Positions 50,042 through 60,236 are shown, numbered from the stretch's first letter. The stretch: DNA of 62,923 bases from Archaeoglobus sp. JdFR-24 (GCA_002011215.1 MTML01000069.1:1-62923), one strand, 5' to 3'. The notes: a model not told the origin generated them from the sequence alone. Translations and numbers: made by a program.

Positions 50042-52141
50042 ATGAAGCTCGTCACATGTGGTCTCCCTTACGCTAATGGAAAGGCCCACATTGGCCACCT
50101 CAGGACATACATTCCTGCCGATGTTTATGTCAGGTATCTTCGCCTTTTTGGAGAGAAAGTGATTTTTGTCTGCGGGAGCGACTGTCATGGAACTCCCATT
50201 GTAGTAAATGCAGAAAAAGAGGGGCTTAAACCAAGGGAACTTGTGGATATTTACCATGAGCACTTCCAGAAGGTCTTCAGTCAGCTCGACATTAACTTTG
50301 ACTTTTTCGGAAGGACTGATGAAGAGTACCATCACAAAAGAACTCAGGAGATAGTGAGCAGACTTGTGGAGAACGGTTATGTTTATCCAAAGGAGATCGA
50401 GCTAGCTTACTGTCCAAACTGCGAAAGATTTCTGCCGGACAGATATGTGGAGGGGACATGTCCTTACTGCGGAGCTTTTGCAAGAGGAGATGAGTGCGAT
50501 CAGGGCTGTGGAAGGCATCTGGAACCCGGAGAAATTTTAGATGCGAAATGCAAAATATGTGGAGCAAAGGCAGTCTACAGAAAACAGAAACACTACTTTT
50601 TCAGGCTGACAGAATTCAGGGATTTTCTTCTGGGATACCTCGACAGGCTCAGAGGAACAGAGAATGCTCTCAACTACGCTAAACAGTGGGTCAGCATGGA
50701 ACTGAAGGACTGGTGCATAACACGAAATCTCGAGTGGGGTGTAAAGTTCCCCGGGGAGGATCTCGTAGTTTATGTGTGGGTTGATGCACCAATAGGATAC
50801 ATATCCTTTACAGAAAAAGCCTGTGAGAAGCTTGGAATGGACTGGAAAAAAATCTGGCTTTCAGATGGTGAGATCATTCATTTCATTGGCCTTGATATAG
50901 TTTACCATCACTGCATATTCTGGCCCTCCATGCTTAAGGGTTCGGGATATGCTTTGCCAGAAGCGGTTGTTGCGAGCGGGATGGTGAAGGTTGAAGGTAA
51001 AACCTTCTCAAAATCGAGGGGCTATGTTGTCTGGGTTGAGGATGATTATCTTGCCGCCAACCTGAACACCGATTTTCTGAGATATTATCTTGTTAACTAC
51101 ACATCTCACCAGAAAGACCTGAACTTTTCATGGGAAATTTTCAAGGAAAAGGTGAATAACGAGCTGATTGCAACCCTTGGAAACTTCCTTTACAGGGTGA
51201 TGTACTTCGCATGGAAGAATTTTGGCGAGCTCGAAGCTGATGTTGACAGCAACGCCATCAAAAAGATACAGGAAACCGTTGAAAAAATAAGAAATGCTCT
51301 CTCAAACTGGGAATTCAAGATGGCGAGCGATGCTTTTATGGAACTCGCAACCTACGGGAACAACTATTTCCAGAACTCAAAACCCTGGGAACTGATTAAA
51401 AGTGATAAAGATGCCTGCAGGAAAGTTGTCTCAACCTGTTTGCAAATTGCAAAGGCCCTGATAATTCTATCCTATCCAGTTCTCCCGAAAACGATGGCCA
51501 GACTCTCAAATGTGCTCGGAGTTGAAGTGGAGAATGCGACAGCTGAGGACGCTTACATTATTGATCAAAAATTTGTTCTGAACAAGCCTTTTGTCCCATT
51601 TGAGAAGGTAGAGGATGAGAAAATCTCTGAAATGGAAAATATTATGCTTGAAAGGATAAGAAATGCGGAGATGCTGGAAAAAGGAGTAAGTGGGGATTCT
51701 AAATTGGAGAAAATTAAAGAAGTGGGAATTAATGAGGAGAATGAAATAAAGACTGAGAAGGTGAATGGTGGCATACCAGCAGGATATACGACAAAAACAG
51801 AAGGGAAGACGGGTCAGGAATATATATCCATCGAGGACTTCAAAAAGCTGGATTTGAGAATTGGAAAAATTGTATCGGCTGAGAAGGTTGAAAAGAGCAA
51901 AAAACTGATGAGGCTTGAGGTTGATGTAGGTGATGAGGTCAGGCAGGTTGTTGCGGGGATTGCCGAACAATATAAACCAGAAGACCTGAAGGGAAAGCTC
52001 GTTCTCGTTCTCGTTAATATGGCTCCTGCCAAACTTATGGGGGTTGAAAGTCAAGGAATGATCCTTGCAGCAGACCAAGATGGAAAACCGGTATTACTCC
52101 ATCCTGATAGTGATGTTGAACCGGGAACAAAAGTAAGATGA
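50042..52141 (+). CDS. metG: methionyl-tRNA synthetase with C-terminal tRNA-binding domain
   Basis: The 699-residue enzyme charges tRNA(Met). HIGH is seen as NGKAHIGHLRTYIPADVY, the zinc knuckles as CPNCERFLPDRY, CPYCGAF, CDQGCGRHL and CKICGAK (about 123-178), and the KMSKS counterpart as KTFSKSRGYVVW near residue 320. From about 594 on, IEDFKKLDLRIGKIVSAEKV opens an EMAPII/Arc1p-like OB domain that binds tRNA nonspecifically. The linker (about 550-590) is low-complexity and charged. In many archaea this OB domain is a separate protein; here it is fused. Confidence 0.97.
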   Translation: MKLVTCGLPYANGKAHIGHLRTYIPADVYVRYLRLFGEKVIFVCGSDCHGTPIVVNAEKEGLKPRELVDIYHEHFQKVFSQLDINFDFFGRTDEEYHHKRTQEIVSRLVENGYVYPKEIELAYCPNCERFLPDRYVEGTCPYCGAFARGDECDQGCGRHLEPGEILDAKCKICGAKAVYRKQKHYFFRLTEFRDFLLGYLDRLRGTENALNYAKQWVSMELKDWCITRNLEWGVKFPGEDLVVYVWVDAPIGYISFTEKACEKLGMDWKKIWLSDGEIIHFIGLDIVYHHCIFWPSMLKGSGYALPEAVVASGMVKVEGKTFSKSRGYVVWVEDDYLAANLNTDFLRYYLVNYTSHQKDLNFSWEIFKEKVNNELIATLGNFLYRVMYFAWKNFGELEADVDSNAIKKIQETVEKIRNALSNWEFKMASDAFMELATYGNNYFQNSKPWELIKSDKDACRKVVSTCLQIAKALIILSYPVLPKTMARLSNVLGVEVENATAEDAYIIDQKFVLNKPFVPFEKVEDEKISEMENIMLERIRNAEMLEKGVSGDSKLEKIKEVGINEENEIKTEKVNGGIPAGYTTKTEGKTGQEYISIEDFKKLDLRIGKIVSAEKVEKSKKLMRLEVDVGDEVRQVVAGIAEQYKPEDLKGKLVLVLVNMAPAKLMGVESQGMILAADQDGKPVLLHPDSDVEPGTKVR

Positions 52142-52151
52142 ATCGGTGTTT

Positions 52152-53342
52152 ATGGACGCTTCATTCGCCCTTTTCATTTCTATTTTCACAATTCTGATCC
52201 TGATAAGACTTGGGTTGAACATCAGCCTATCGATCCTTGCTGGTGCTGTCTTTCTGGGACTTCTCTCCATAGGCTTTGATACTTTTTCACGCATAATTTA
52301 CACCTCAATTTCTTTTGAAACTTTAAGACTTGTTGCAATAGTCATTGCAGCCTTCACTCTTGGCTACTCCATGGAATACTTCGGTTTGCTTAAAGAGCTG
52401 ACCTCTTCTGTTTCGAAAATGACTGGTATGCTCAGCGTGCCCCTGTTACCACTGATTGTCGGTCTCCTCCCAATGCCTGGTGGAGCTCTCATTTCAGCTG
52501 TAATGCTCACATCCCTCATTAAAAAGTACGAACTGAGTCCTGAAAGATCAACATTCATAAATTACTGGTTCAGACATCTCTGGGTGCCTGTATGGCCGCT
52601 CTACCCAAGTTTTATTGTTGGTGCGGCGGTTGTTGATGCCCATTATTCTGATGTTTTCCTTGCAACCTATCCCATCGCCATAGCTGCTATTTTTGCGGGT
52701 GCGGTCTTTACAGGAAAATTGAAAATTAAATGGGATATCAGTTCAGAAAGCGTCCTGAAATTGATTTATTCTTTCTATCCTGTAATACTGGTTGCCGTAA
52801 TGGCTCTGATTTTAAAGCTGGATCTTTTGATCACTTTAATAATATCTTTAACTATTCTTTTTGTTCATAAAAGAATAAAAATGGAGGATGTACGGCCTTT
52901 ACTCAAAAAAACGATAGATTACAAAATAATAACCCTTATTTTTGCAGTTATGATTTACAAGGATCTGATAGAATACACGAACTCTGCCTCTCTCTTTTTC
53001 CAGCATCTGAACGATCTTAGTTTTCCCCCTGCAATCGCTGCCTTCATACTGTCTTTCCTGATAGGTTTCTCCACTGGTGTGGAGATTAGCTATGCATCAA
53101 TAGCGCTGCCGCTCCTGACAGGATTTACAGGAAAAGGAGAACTAATCCCTCAGAATCTTATGCTTGTGTTTGGAGCCGGATATCTGGGGGTTATGCTCTC
53201 TCCCATTCATTTATGCCTTGTGTTCAGTGCAGAGTACTACAAAGCCAGAGTGTATGACGTTTACAGATTTCTTGCCCCAACATCGCTGTTGCTTGGAGTA
53301 ATAATATCCATCCTCTACCTGATAATGAATGGTGGAGTCTGA
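52152..53342 (+). CDS. DUF401 family membrane protein
   Basis: The roughly 396-residue protein has ten or more hydrophobic segments and the DUF401 core LLPMPGGALISAVMLTSL with FINYWFRHLWVPVWPLYPSF, and late GFSTGVEISYASIALPLL and GYLGVMLSPIHLCLV. The family resembles permeases of the GntP/citrate type and is probably a transporter; the substrate is unknown. ATG 52152 with GGTG ahead is preferred; a GTG lies six bases earlier. It begins 10 bp after metG and could be cotranscribed. Confidence 0.8.
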   Translation: MDASFALFISIFTILILIRLGLNISLSILAGAVFLGLLSIGFDTFSRIIYTSISFETLRLVAIVIAAFTLGYSMEYFGLLKELTSSVSKMTGMLSVPLLPLIVGLLPMPGGALISAVMLTSLIKKYELSPERSTFINYWFRHLWVPVWPLYPSFIVGAAVVDAHYSDVFLATYPIAIAAIFAGAVFTGKLKIKWDISSESVLKLIYSFYPVILVAVMALILKLDLLITLIISLTILFVHKRIKMEDVRPLLKKTIDYKIITLIFAVMIYKDLIEYTNSASLFFQHLNDLSFPPAIAAFILSFLIGFSTGVEISYASIALPLLTGFTGKGELIPQNLMLVFGAGYLGVMLSPIHLCLVFSAEYYKARVYDVYRFLAPTSLLLGVIISILYLIMNGGV

Positions 53343-53402
53343 ATGAATGGTTTGCCTTATTTGAATATTTGAAATTTGAAGATTCTTGAGGGGTCAATCC
53401 AA

Positions 53403-55625
53403 TCAGCTCTGGATTCCTGAGTTTTTTACTCTGATCATCAGATTTTCAGTGTAGACCAGGAATGCAGGTACTATGGTCAGAGCAGATATCAGGCTGAATA
53501 TAATCGCACACAGTGTAACCAGACCGAAGTTGGTCAGCATGGGGAAGGGTGAGATGAGCATCGCTCCAAATCCTCCAGCCATTGTAAGTCCTGAGGTCAT
53601 TATGGCCTTTCCTATGTTTTCGACAGTAATTTGAACTGCCTCCTCAGGACTTTTACCCTTTCTTCTCTCTTCAAAATATCTTTCCATGACATGTATTGAG
53701 AAGTCTATTCCGAGACCTATTGTTAAAGAGTTGAGGCTTGCTGTAACAATTGTTCGATCAATACCGAAGACATACATGAATCCACCAACGATAGCAATTA
53801 CGGCTGTAATTGGAAGGAGAGGTACGACAGATTTTCTGAGACTTCTGTAAACAAACAGGAGTAAAATGAAAACCAGTGCAAAGCTCATAAGAGTCATTCT
53901 GTTCTGACCATTGATGATCAGATCAGCAACAAACATCCTCAACACAACATCTCCGGTCAGATAATAACCGCTTTTAACACCGAAAAACTTTATTTCTTCC
54001 TGAAGCCTGTTGTAGAGATCTTTGAACTTCAACCAGTCCATCGGGCTGACCGTATAATATATTGCTATGCTGTTACCACTCAGATACCTCTCTTTCTGCC
54101 CCTCAGAGATCCTGTCAAGTATCTTTTCCAGCTCGTATTCATTTTCTGGAAACAATCCCTTGTTGTAGTTCCTGATCAGGGTGGTTATGGATGAATATTC
54201 TATTATTTGAGGGTCGGATTTGACGATGTACTTTGACATCTCATCTATCTGCCTGAGAGAATCAGTATCAATTCCATCGGATTCCATTACCAGAATTATT
54301 GTGTCCTGGCTACCGATCATCCTCTTGAGCTCGTTTACTTTTCTTATTGCCGGGAGATCCTGAGGTATGTACTTGAAAAAGTCAGTTTCAAGATTCACGT
54401 GCGTATATCCATAATATCCTCCGATGACAATAATCACAGACAGAAAAAGTATGGTTCCGGGATGTGTTGCGGTTTTAGTTGCTGCATAACTCAATCCCTT
54501 ATCCATTATGGATTTTTTACTCTCCTCTGTAATTCTATAACTTTCTTTATCTCTGTCAAACAAAATGAGAACAGATGGGAGGAATGTGATGCTTAGGATA
54601 TAGGCTATGACGAGTCCGGTAGCGCATACAATCCCAAACCAGCTGAGGGATGGAACTCCTGAATAGATCATGGATAAAAATCCAATAACTGTTGTTATCA
54701 TCGCAAGGCTCAATGCCAGCCCAACACTTTTTATTGAGTTTGATGCAGCTTCTACTGGCAAAAATCCCTTTCTTCTCTCCTCTTCATATCTGCTCTGGAA
54801 CTGAGCAGCGTATTCAATACTCAAACCTATTATGACGGGAAGAAAGGCGTTGGTGACCTCGGTAAGGGGAATTCCCATCAAAGGCATGAGTCCGTAGGCG
54901 ATGGTTGCGGTAAGAACAGAAAGGAGGAGAGGTAAGAAAAGAAATCTTTTTTTCCTCACGATGCCGCTGAAAACTATTGCAAGGATCAGTGTCATGAGAA
55001 CGATTGAAGCAAGACCCATTATTGCCATCCCGCCACCAATTGATTGCTCGATCTGATATCTCACAAGGGGATCACCAGTGGCCTCAACAAAAACACCATG
55101 TGGCCTGGGAACGAGTTCCAATCTTTTTTCTATTTCTTCGGCAAGAAAACCATAATTCTTCTCAGAAGCTACAACTTCAAGTTCCATGAGGGCAAAGGTC
55201 TTCTTAGGGAGGTAGAATGCAGCATAGCGATACGCGAGTTCCTTCAGAGTTTTCTCATTTTGAGGAATGTAACCATAAAATTTAGCGACAGAGTGGGCAG
55301 GGGATTTAACCTCCCCAATACCATCTATGTTGCCGAGAACTTTTCCAAGCATCAGCATGTATTCAAATGTCTCATAATTTACGACATCATCACCTTTGAT
55401 GAAGACATATGCCTTGTCTGTGGACCCAAAATTTTTCGAGAAAAGAATAAAATTTTTATATTCTTTATGCTCCTTGCTGAAATAGGTTTCAAACCCCTGA
55501 GCGTATTCTGCGTTCTGGGTAAGCTGTGCTGATAACAAAAATACCAAAAAAGTTAGAATAACTACCGTTACCGGGATTCGTTTAACAATTTCTGTTATTG
55601 CGTCAAATATTTTATCGGCTGCCAT
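53403..55625 (-). CDS. RND superfamily exporter (MMPL/HAE3 type)
   Basis: The 740-residue protein has the duplicated RND layout: one membrane helix, a large external loop, five helices, then the same again. Conserved blocks are FLPVIIGLSIEYAAQF in the first half and LTIGLGIDFSIHVMERYFEERR in the second. Archaeal HAE3 proteins are thought to move hydrophobic molecules out of the membrane using a proton or sodium gradient. It starts 14 bp after the S-layer-like gene, in one operon. Confidence 0.9.
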   Translation of the reverse strand: MAADKIFDAITEIVKRIPVTVVILTFLVFLLSAQLTQNAEYAQGFETYFSKEHKEYKNFILFSKNFGSTDKAYVFIKGDDVVNYETFEYMLMLGKVLGNIDGIGEVKSPAHSVAKFYGYIPQNEKTLKELAYRYAAFYLPKKTFALMELEVVASEKNYGFLAEEIEKRLELVPRPHGVFVEATGDPLVRYQIEQSIGGGMAIMGLASIVLMTLILAIVFSGIVRKKRFLFLPLLLSVLTATIAYGLMPLMGIPLTEVTNAFLPVIIGLSIEYAAQFQSRYEEERRKGFLPVEAASNSIKSVGLALSLAMITTVIGFLSMIYSGVPSLSWFGIVCATGLVIAYILSITFLPSVLILFDRDKESYRITEESKKSIMDKGLSYAATKTATHPGTILFLSVIIVIGGYYGYTHVNLETDFFKYIPQDLPAIRKVNELKRMIGSQDTIILVMESDGIDTDSLRQIDEMSKYIVKSDPQIIEYSSITTLIRNYNKGLFPENEYELEKILDRISEGQKERYLSGNSIAIYYTVSPMDWLKFKDLYNRLQEEIKFFGVKSGYYLTGDVVLRMFVADLIINGQNRMTLMSFALVFILLLFVYRSLRKSVVPLLPITAVIAIVGGFMYVFGIDRTIVTASLNSLTIGLGIDFSIHVMERYFEERRKGKSPEEAVQITVENIGKAIMTSGLTMAGGFGAMLISPFPMLTNFGLVTLCAIIFSLISALTIVPAFLVYTENLMIRVKNSGIQS

Positions 55626-55639
55626 TCAGGATCCTTAGG

Positions 55640-57520
55640 CTACTCCTTTTTCTTCCCTCTGAGATAGAATGCCGCTCCAATGATTGCAACAACAGCAAAG
55701 GCAATTGCAAACATCATCTCCTGTGAGATTTTGCTCTCAGATTTTGTTACCTCTATCGGGAGCTTGACAGGATCACTTATAACCCACTCTCCAGAGGCAT
55801 CTTTATACTTAACCTCTAGATTGAGTGCATATTCTTTCTGCGTCGCATCTCTGTCAACCTTCAGTTTGAATGTGGCTTTTCTGGATTCTTTCGGTTTTAG
55901 TGTGCCAAGATATGCAGTGTCATCTGTGGTGGAGAAGGGATCCACTATGGTTATTCTTGCAGTAGCTTCAGTTATTTCAAATTCTCCTGCGTTGATGATC
56001 TCAACGGTGATGAGTCTCTCACTTCCCGCTGGAATCACTCCCTTGCCTGAGACCTCAAATTTCATCTTTGGCAGGACTGAGAGCCCGGCGTTAAGGATCT
56101 CCTCCCTTTCCTTGCCATTGAGTTTATAGGTTACATGTAGCTTTACGGGATAGCTTATCCCCGGCTCCGCATCAGAACTGGCTTTAACTCTAAACAGCAC
56201 ATCTGCCTGCCCCTCAACATCACCGAGGTAACTTTCTGATACGAGAGTTGTTATGGGTGGGCTGGATTCAATGGAGATCATAACATCCTTTATAGGCTGA
56301 GATACATCAATTTTAACTCTGTAGTCACCCTTACTTCCAACATAAACCTTTGATTCTTCCTCAACTATCTTTATTTCAGGAGGTGGGGAAACTTTAACTC
56401 CAAAGGCAACTGCTGGTGTTTGTTTTACATCCCCGTACTCGTCAAGATAAGCAGCGTAAATCTGGAATGGGTAATATCCTTCCTCTTCAGTGCTTACATC
56501 AATACTGAAAGTCACATTTATTTTCTCGCCAGGCTGAAGATCTCCAACATAAATACTCCCCTGAGAAAGAGCTGCTTTTAACTGTGGTGGGATGTCAAGT
56601 TCTGGAATTTCAACACCTCCTCCGTTTTGCTGAAACTGCATCATCTGCAGAAGTGGTTTCAGCGCCTCATCCAAGGAGTCGAAGGATGGCAATTCCTGAA
56701 GGGTTGTACGAGATGTAAAACCAGATGGTGTGGAGAGCATGAGAAAGGCATTCTTTGCCTCCATCTCACCTGAATTTCTCACAGTAAGAGTAATCTTCCC
56801 TTTACCGCCAGCAACCATGCCCTCCTCTTTAATATCAACAACCTCCAATTTAACTGGGGATTCCTCAACTATTATTTTGATCTTCAGCACCTGCTCCTTT
56901 TTCTCAAAGTCAAATTTTATATCATCAAACCAGAATTCCGGCAATAGGGTTTCGTTAATCACCACCTGCTTTTCCAGAACAGGCGGAAAAGTTGTGGTAT
57001 TGTAATAACTCTGTATTTCCCTGGTAATCTGAGAGTAAGGCATTGAAAATTTCTGCTGAACGAAATCAACATCATCAATGGCTTCATATTTTATCCTAAT
57101 TTCGATATAATATTCGCCAGCCTCGAGATCTCCAGAAGCTTTTACTAACAGAGGGATCTGAAGAGGCTGGAAAGCAGGCACAACAGAATAGCTCTGAGGT
57201 GGTGAGAGAATCTCAATACCCTCTGGTGATGTAAATTCCACTGAGACATTATGAGCTGTCAAAAGCAGATCTCTCTGATTGTTCAGGAACTGGTATTTGT
57301 AGTAGTCACCATAATAGTCAATTTCTCTGAAGATCGCTGAGTTTTGGAGGAAAAGCATCAGCTGTGTCTCGGATCCTTTCTCAATATGATTGCTACCAGC
57401 TATAAAAGCAGAAAACTTTGGTTCATCTTTGTATTTAAGGAAAGCAGAGGATGTACCTGATAAAAGCAAAATAAGTGCTACAACAACAATCATCCGGAAA
57501 CCAATTCTTTTACTGCTCAT
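55640..57520 (-). CDS. secreted, membrane-anchored S-layer-like protein with NEW3/CARDB-type repeats (COG1361)
   Basis: The 626-residue protein has a signal peptide (MIVVVALILLLSGTSSAF), an extracellular part made of several Ig-like domains including VAGGKGKITLTVRNSGEMEA and IPAGSERLITVEIINAGEFE (alpha-galactosidase NEW3/CARDB pattern), and a C-terminal anchor (FAIAFAVVAIIGAAFYL plus RGKKKE). ATG 57520 has AAGGTGA ahead; the frame is open to 57682 across the promoter. COG1361 proteins are often paired with RND exporters in archaea, as here, and may form the outer part of the export system. Confidence 0.82.
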   Translation of the reverse strand: MSSKRIGFRMIVVVALILLLSGTSSAFLKYKDEPKFSAFIAGSNHIEKGSETQLMLFLQNSAIFREIDYYGDYYKYQFLNNQRDLLLTAHNVSVEFTSPEGIEILSPPQSYSVVPAFQPLQIPLLVKASGDLEAGEYYIEIRIKYEAIDDVDFVQQKFSMPYSQITREIQSYYNTTTFPPVLEKQVVINETLLPEFWFDDIKFDFEKKEQVLKIKIIVEESPVKLEVVDIKEEGMVAGGKGKITLTVRNSGEMEAKNAFLMLSTPSGFTSRTTLQELPSFDSLDEALKPLLQMMQFQQNGGGVEIPELDIPPQLKAALSQGSIYVGDLQPGEKINVTFSIDVSTEEEGYYPFQIYAAYLDEYGDVKQTPAVAFGVKVSPPPEIKIVEEESKVYVGSKGDYRVKIDVSQPIKDVMISIESSPPITTLVSESYLGDVEGQADVLFRVKASSDAEPGISYPVKLHVTYKLNGKEREEILNAGLSVLPKMKFEVSGKGVIPAGSERLITVEIINAGEFEITEATARITIVDPFSTTDDTAYLGTLKPKESRKATFKLKVDRDATQKEYALNLEVKYKDASGEWVISDPVKLPIEVTKSESKISQEMMFAIAFAVVAIIGAAFYLRGKKKE

Positions 57521-57552
57521 TTTTTTCACCTTACAGATATTTGTTTCAATTC

Positions 57553-57588
57553 TGTTGTAGCCCAACCTACGACAATTCTTATATATAT
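57553..57588. promoter_or_regulatory. divergent promoter with inverted repeat, probable TrmB operator
   Basis: TGTTGTAG (57553-57560) and CTACGACA (57567-57574) form an inverted repeat with one mismatch and a 6-bp spacer. It sits between TATATATA (about 57578-57588) and the expected start of the minus-strand S-layer/RND transcript, and just upstream of the same TATA box for the trmB-like gene. Binding here would affect both directions, the layout of a local TrmB-family regulator. Confidence 0.55.
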
Positions 57589-57608
57589 GCTTTTCCAAAA
57601 ACCCAATC

Positions 57609-58349
57609 GTGGAGAAATTTATTGATGCTCTCAAAAGTTTTGGTTTGAGTGAGTACGAGGCAAGAGTCATCCTAACACTCATTGCTGAAGGTGAACTAAC
57701 TGCCAGTGAAATATCAGGGAAAAGTGGTGTCCCAAGAACCTCTGTTTATGAAGTAGTAAAATCTCTAATTTCACGGGGAATAGTTGAAGAGATATCTGGA
57801 AAGCCAATGAAGTTCAGAGCTTTAAGTTCTGAGGATATCATGAACCTTTTTGCAAGAAAAGTTAAAGATAATATTGATTTTCTGAAGGAGAATTTACCCT
57901 CAATCAGAAGAGCAGATAAGGTTGAGGAAATTGTGAAATTTTACAGGGGAGAGATGGCAATCAATTTGATGAAAGAGCTGATAGAGAATGCTAAGAGGAG
58001 CGTCATTGTTGCAACAATGTATCTCGATGAGGAGATAAAAAATATTGTCAGACTTGCAAAATGTAATACTGTTATGCTATCTATAAATCTTGAAAAAGAC
58101 TCTTTTAAAGCAGTTAAACTTGAAATTGAGAAAAGTGAATGGAGACATGGAGTGATACTCGTTGATGATGAAAGAGTATTGATTTACATGAGGTACAAGG
58201 GCGATTTTGTTATAATGTCCGGCTCTGGCACCTTTGCTGAATTTTACAGAACCCTTCTCCACCCTTATATAAAATTAAAGCAGGGCTTAAAAGGGGAGAA
58301 ACCTGGATTAAAGGATAAAAACTGGAACGTGGACACTACATCGGATTGA
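57609..58349 (+). CDS. TrmB family transcriptional regulator
   Basis: The 246-residue protein has an N-terminal winged helix (LKSFGLSEYEARVILTLIAE, then SEISGKSGVPRTSVYEVVKSL) typical of TrmB/TrmBL proteins, followed by a coiled linker and a PLD-like effector domain (SVIVATMYLDEEI, WRHGVILVDDERVLIY). The start is a GTG about 26 bp after a TATA box. It is divergent from the S-layer-like/RND operon with a palindrome between, so it probably controls that operon and itself. The ligand is unknown; the sugar-binding C-terminal domain of classical TrmB is not evident. Confidence 0.85.
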   Translation: MEKFIDALKSFGLSEYEARVILTLIAEGELTASEISGKSGVPRTSVYEVVKSLISRGIVEEISGKPMKFRALSSEDIMNLFARKVKDNIDFLKENLPSIRRADKVEEIVKFYRGEMAINLMKELIENAKRSVIVATMYLDEEIKNIVRLAKCNTVMLSINLEKDSFKAVKLEIEKSEWRHGVILVDDERVLIYMRYKGDFVIMSGSGTFAEFYRTLLHPYIKLKQGLKGEKPGLKDKNWNVDTTSD

Positions 58350-58413
58350 GAATAAATAATGGAGCTGGCCTTCGACCCCATCTTTTAAAAAGGCCTTTTA
58401 GCGATTTCTCTCT

Positions 58414-58674
58414 TTATCCCGCTTCAAGCAGCTCAATACCATCTTCAGTGAGCTTCAACTTACCGTCTTCTTCCACAACAAATCCTTCGGTGATGAGCCA
58501 GTCGAGATTGAATTTCATCTGAAAATCGTTTAAATTCAATTCCTTTTTAACTTCTTCCCTGCTTTTACCCTGGATTCCAATAGTAGCAACGATCTGTCGC
58601 CTCACGGGACTCATGGATGCTTTAAAAAGCCTTTCATGATGCTCCCTATCTCTTTCTTTAGCACTTCCCGCCAT
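58414..58674 (-). CDS. small winged-helix protein, 86 aa
   Basis: A compact wHTH domain: SPVRRQIVATIGIQGKSREEV, then LNLNDFQMKFNLDWLITEGF (recognition region) and a wing VVEEDGKLKLTEDGIELLEAG. It resembles archaeal ArsR/MarR-like minimal DNA-binding proteins without an effector domain. It follows the RecJ-like gene by 32 bp on the same strand, so the two may be cotranscribed. Its target is unknown. Confidence 0.75.
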   Translation of the reverse strand: MAGSAKERDREHHERLFKASMSPVRRQIVATIGIQGKSREEVKKELNLNDFQMKFNLDWLITEGFVVEEDGKLKLTEDGIELLEAG

Positions 58675-58706
58675 GAAATCACCAATTTAGTTCAATACAG
58701 GATTCC

Positions 58707-60113
58707 TTATAATACTTTCGGGTTACTGCTCCTTAGTTGTAAACCGATGATTCTGTCAAGCTCCGTCAAAAACTCCTCAGTCCTCTCTTCAGGAATTGTT
58801 GCTCCGGCTGCAATACTGTGTCCTCCTCCTTTACCGCCTACTTTTTCGGCAGAGAGTTTTATTGCATTTGCAAGATGCACCCCCCTATCAACGAGTCTCT
58901 GAGTTGCTCTCGCAGACACCTTTATCCCATCCTCATTTTTCGCAAGTGCGATGATGGGTTTGTTGAGATTCGCTTTCGAGAAGCACATACCGGCAACGAT
59001 TCCAACAATTGTGTCAAGAATCAGTTCTCCAGCATTAAAATACTGGATGTTATCCATCTCACTGATGCCTATTTCATCGACCAGTCTCAAGCCTTCGGAG
59101 AGGTTTTTTCTGTGATTCTGGAGCAGGGTTCTTGCCTTCTTGAAGGCTGAATCTCGATCGCCAAGGCACACTTCAAGCCCTATATCGTGGTAGCCGTATC
59201 TTGCTGTCGCATTCAATAGGGTTGAGAACTCCATTGCATCCCTCAGCTCTGTTCCCTCTTCCTCATTTGTGAGAATGTATGTCTCTCCAACCAGTCTCTT
59301 TATTGTTCTTAAAGGCATTTTAGCCTCCACACATATTTTAACGAGCTCTGAGACTATTCTTCTTTTCTCGTCATCTGTTAGATCTATCCATCTTCTCCAT
59401 CCATCGTCCTTTACCTCGATTCCAAGAGATTCAAGGAACTCCATTGCACCTTTTTCATTTCCACTGATTCCCGGCAAATAGGGATCAAAGGTGTATTCGA
59501 GCATTTTTATGACAGGCCTTGTCTGCCTCCCGAAAAGCCTCAAATCTTTCACAGCCCGAACAATCCCGGAATTTACCCCATCGGTTAGAATGTATCTGTT
59601 CAACCCATCCAGCATCCCCTTTCTTGAATCCTGTAAATCCCCAACAGCTCCGACAATAGCAAGACCACCAAGATCCCTGTTATCCATGAAAAGGTTCGTT
59701 CCAAGCATTCTCGCAACAATATATGTTGTGGATGCTCCACTCAGCTCAAAACTTCCATCATAACCGAAACAGTGAGGATTAAGCTGAGACTCGTGATCGA
59801 TCTGCGGGACATGATGGTCGGTGATAACAAAATCAATATCTCTTGAAAGAATACCTTCAATCTGCCCGCTTCCCAGATCTGTAAACCAGGTAAACCTATT
59901 CTCATCTGCAATTGAATCGAGCTCTTCATCATCAAGTTGTTTAACGAACCTCAAATCGAAGGACTTGCCCATTCTTTCAAGGGATATGTAGGCTATGGAA
60001 CCGGAGGTTATTCCATCTGCATCGATATGTGTTACAACCAGAATGTCGTCATGATCTCGTATAACAGAAGATATTTTTCTGGCTCTTGCCATCATGTGCA
60101 CATTGGGCAGCAT
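58707..60113 (-). CDS. DHH family phosphoesterase, archaeal RecJ-like
   Basis: The 468-residue protein contains the DHH phosphoesterase motifs: VVTHIDADGITSGSIA, FTDLGSGQ, the name-giving FVITDHHVPQ, and in the C-terminal DHHA1 domain GKGGGHSIAAGATIPEER. Archaeal RecJ-like proteins are single-strand nucleases or, as GINS-associated nuclease, part of the replisome. Which subgroup applies cannot be decided here. A TATA box about 27 bp before ATG 60113 suggests a leaderless start; an ATG six codons later is possible. Confidence 0.88.
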   Translation of the reverse strand: MLPNVHMMARARKISSVIRDHDDILVVTHIDADGITSGSIAYISLERMGKSFDLRFVKQLDDEELDSIADENRFTWFTDLGSGQIEGILSRDIDFVITDHHVPQIDHESQLNPHCFGYDGSFELSGASTTYIVARMLGTNLFMDNRDLGGLAIVGAVGDLQDSRKGMLDGLNRYILTDGVNSGIVRAVKDLRLFGRQTRPVIKMLEYTFDPYLPGISGNEKGAMEFLESLGIEVKDDGWRRWIDLTDDEKRRIVSELVKICVEAKMPLRTIKRLVGETYILTNEEEGTELRDAMEFSTLLNATARYGYHDIGLEVCLGDRDSAFKKARTLLQNHRKNLSEGLRLVDEIGISEMDNIQYFNAGELILDTIVGIVAGMCFSKANLNKPIIALAKNEDGIKVSARATQRLVDRGVHLANAIKLSAEKVGGKGGGHSIAAGATIPEERTEEFLTELDRIIGLQLRSSNPKVL

Positions 60114-60206
60114 CTATTCAGGTATTTTCTCAGGTAAAAATAAACCTTTTGAGTGTTTTGAAAGTGAAATAGTGGATTCATAGGAAATAAGGGAATTTCA
60201 GGAAGT

Positions 60207-60215
60207 CTTAAATTT
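60207..60215 (+). promoter_or_regulatory. TATA box of the 91-aa gene
   Basis: CTTAAATTT centred about 26 bp before ATG 60237, no ribosome binding site; leaderless transcript expected. Confidence 0.45.
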
Positions 60216-60236
60216 CAATCACATGTTGAATAAAAT

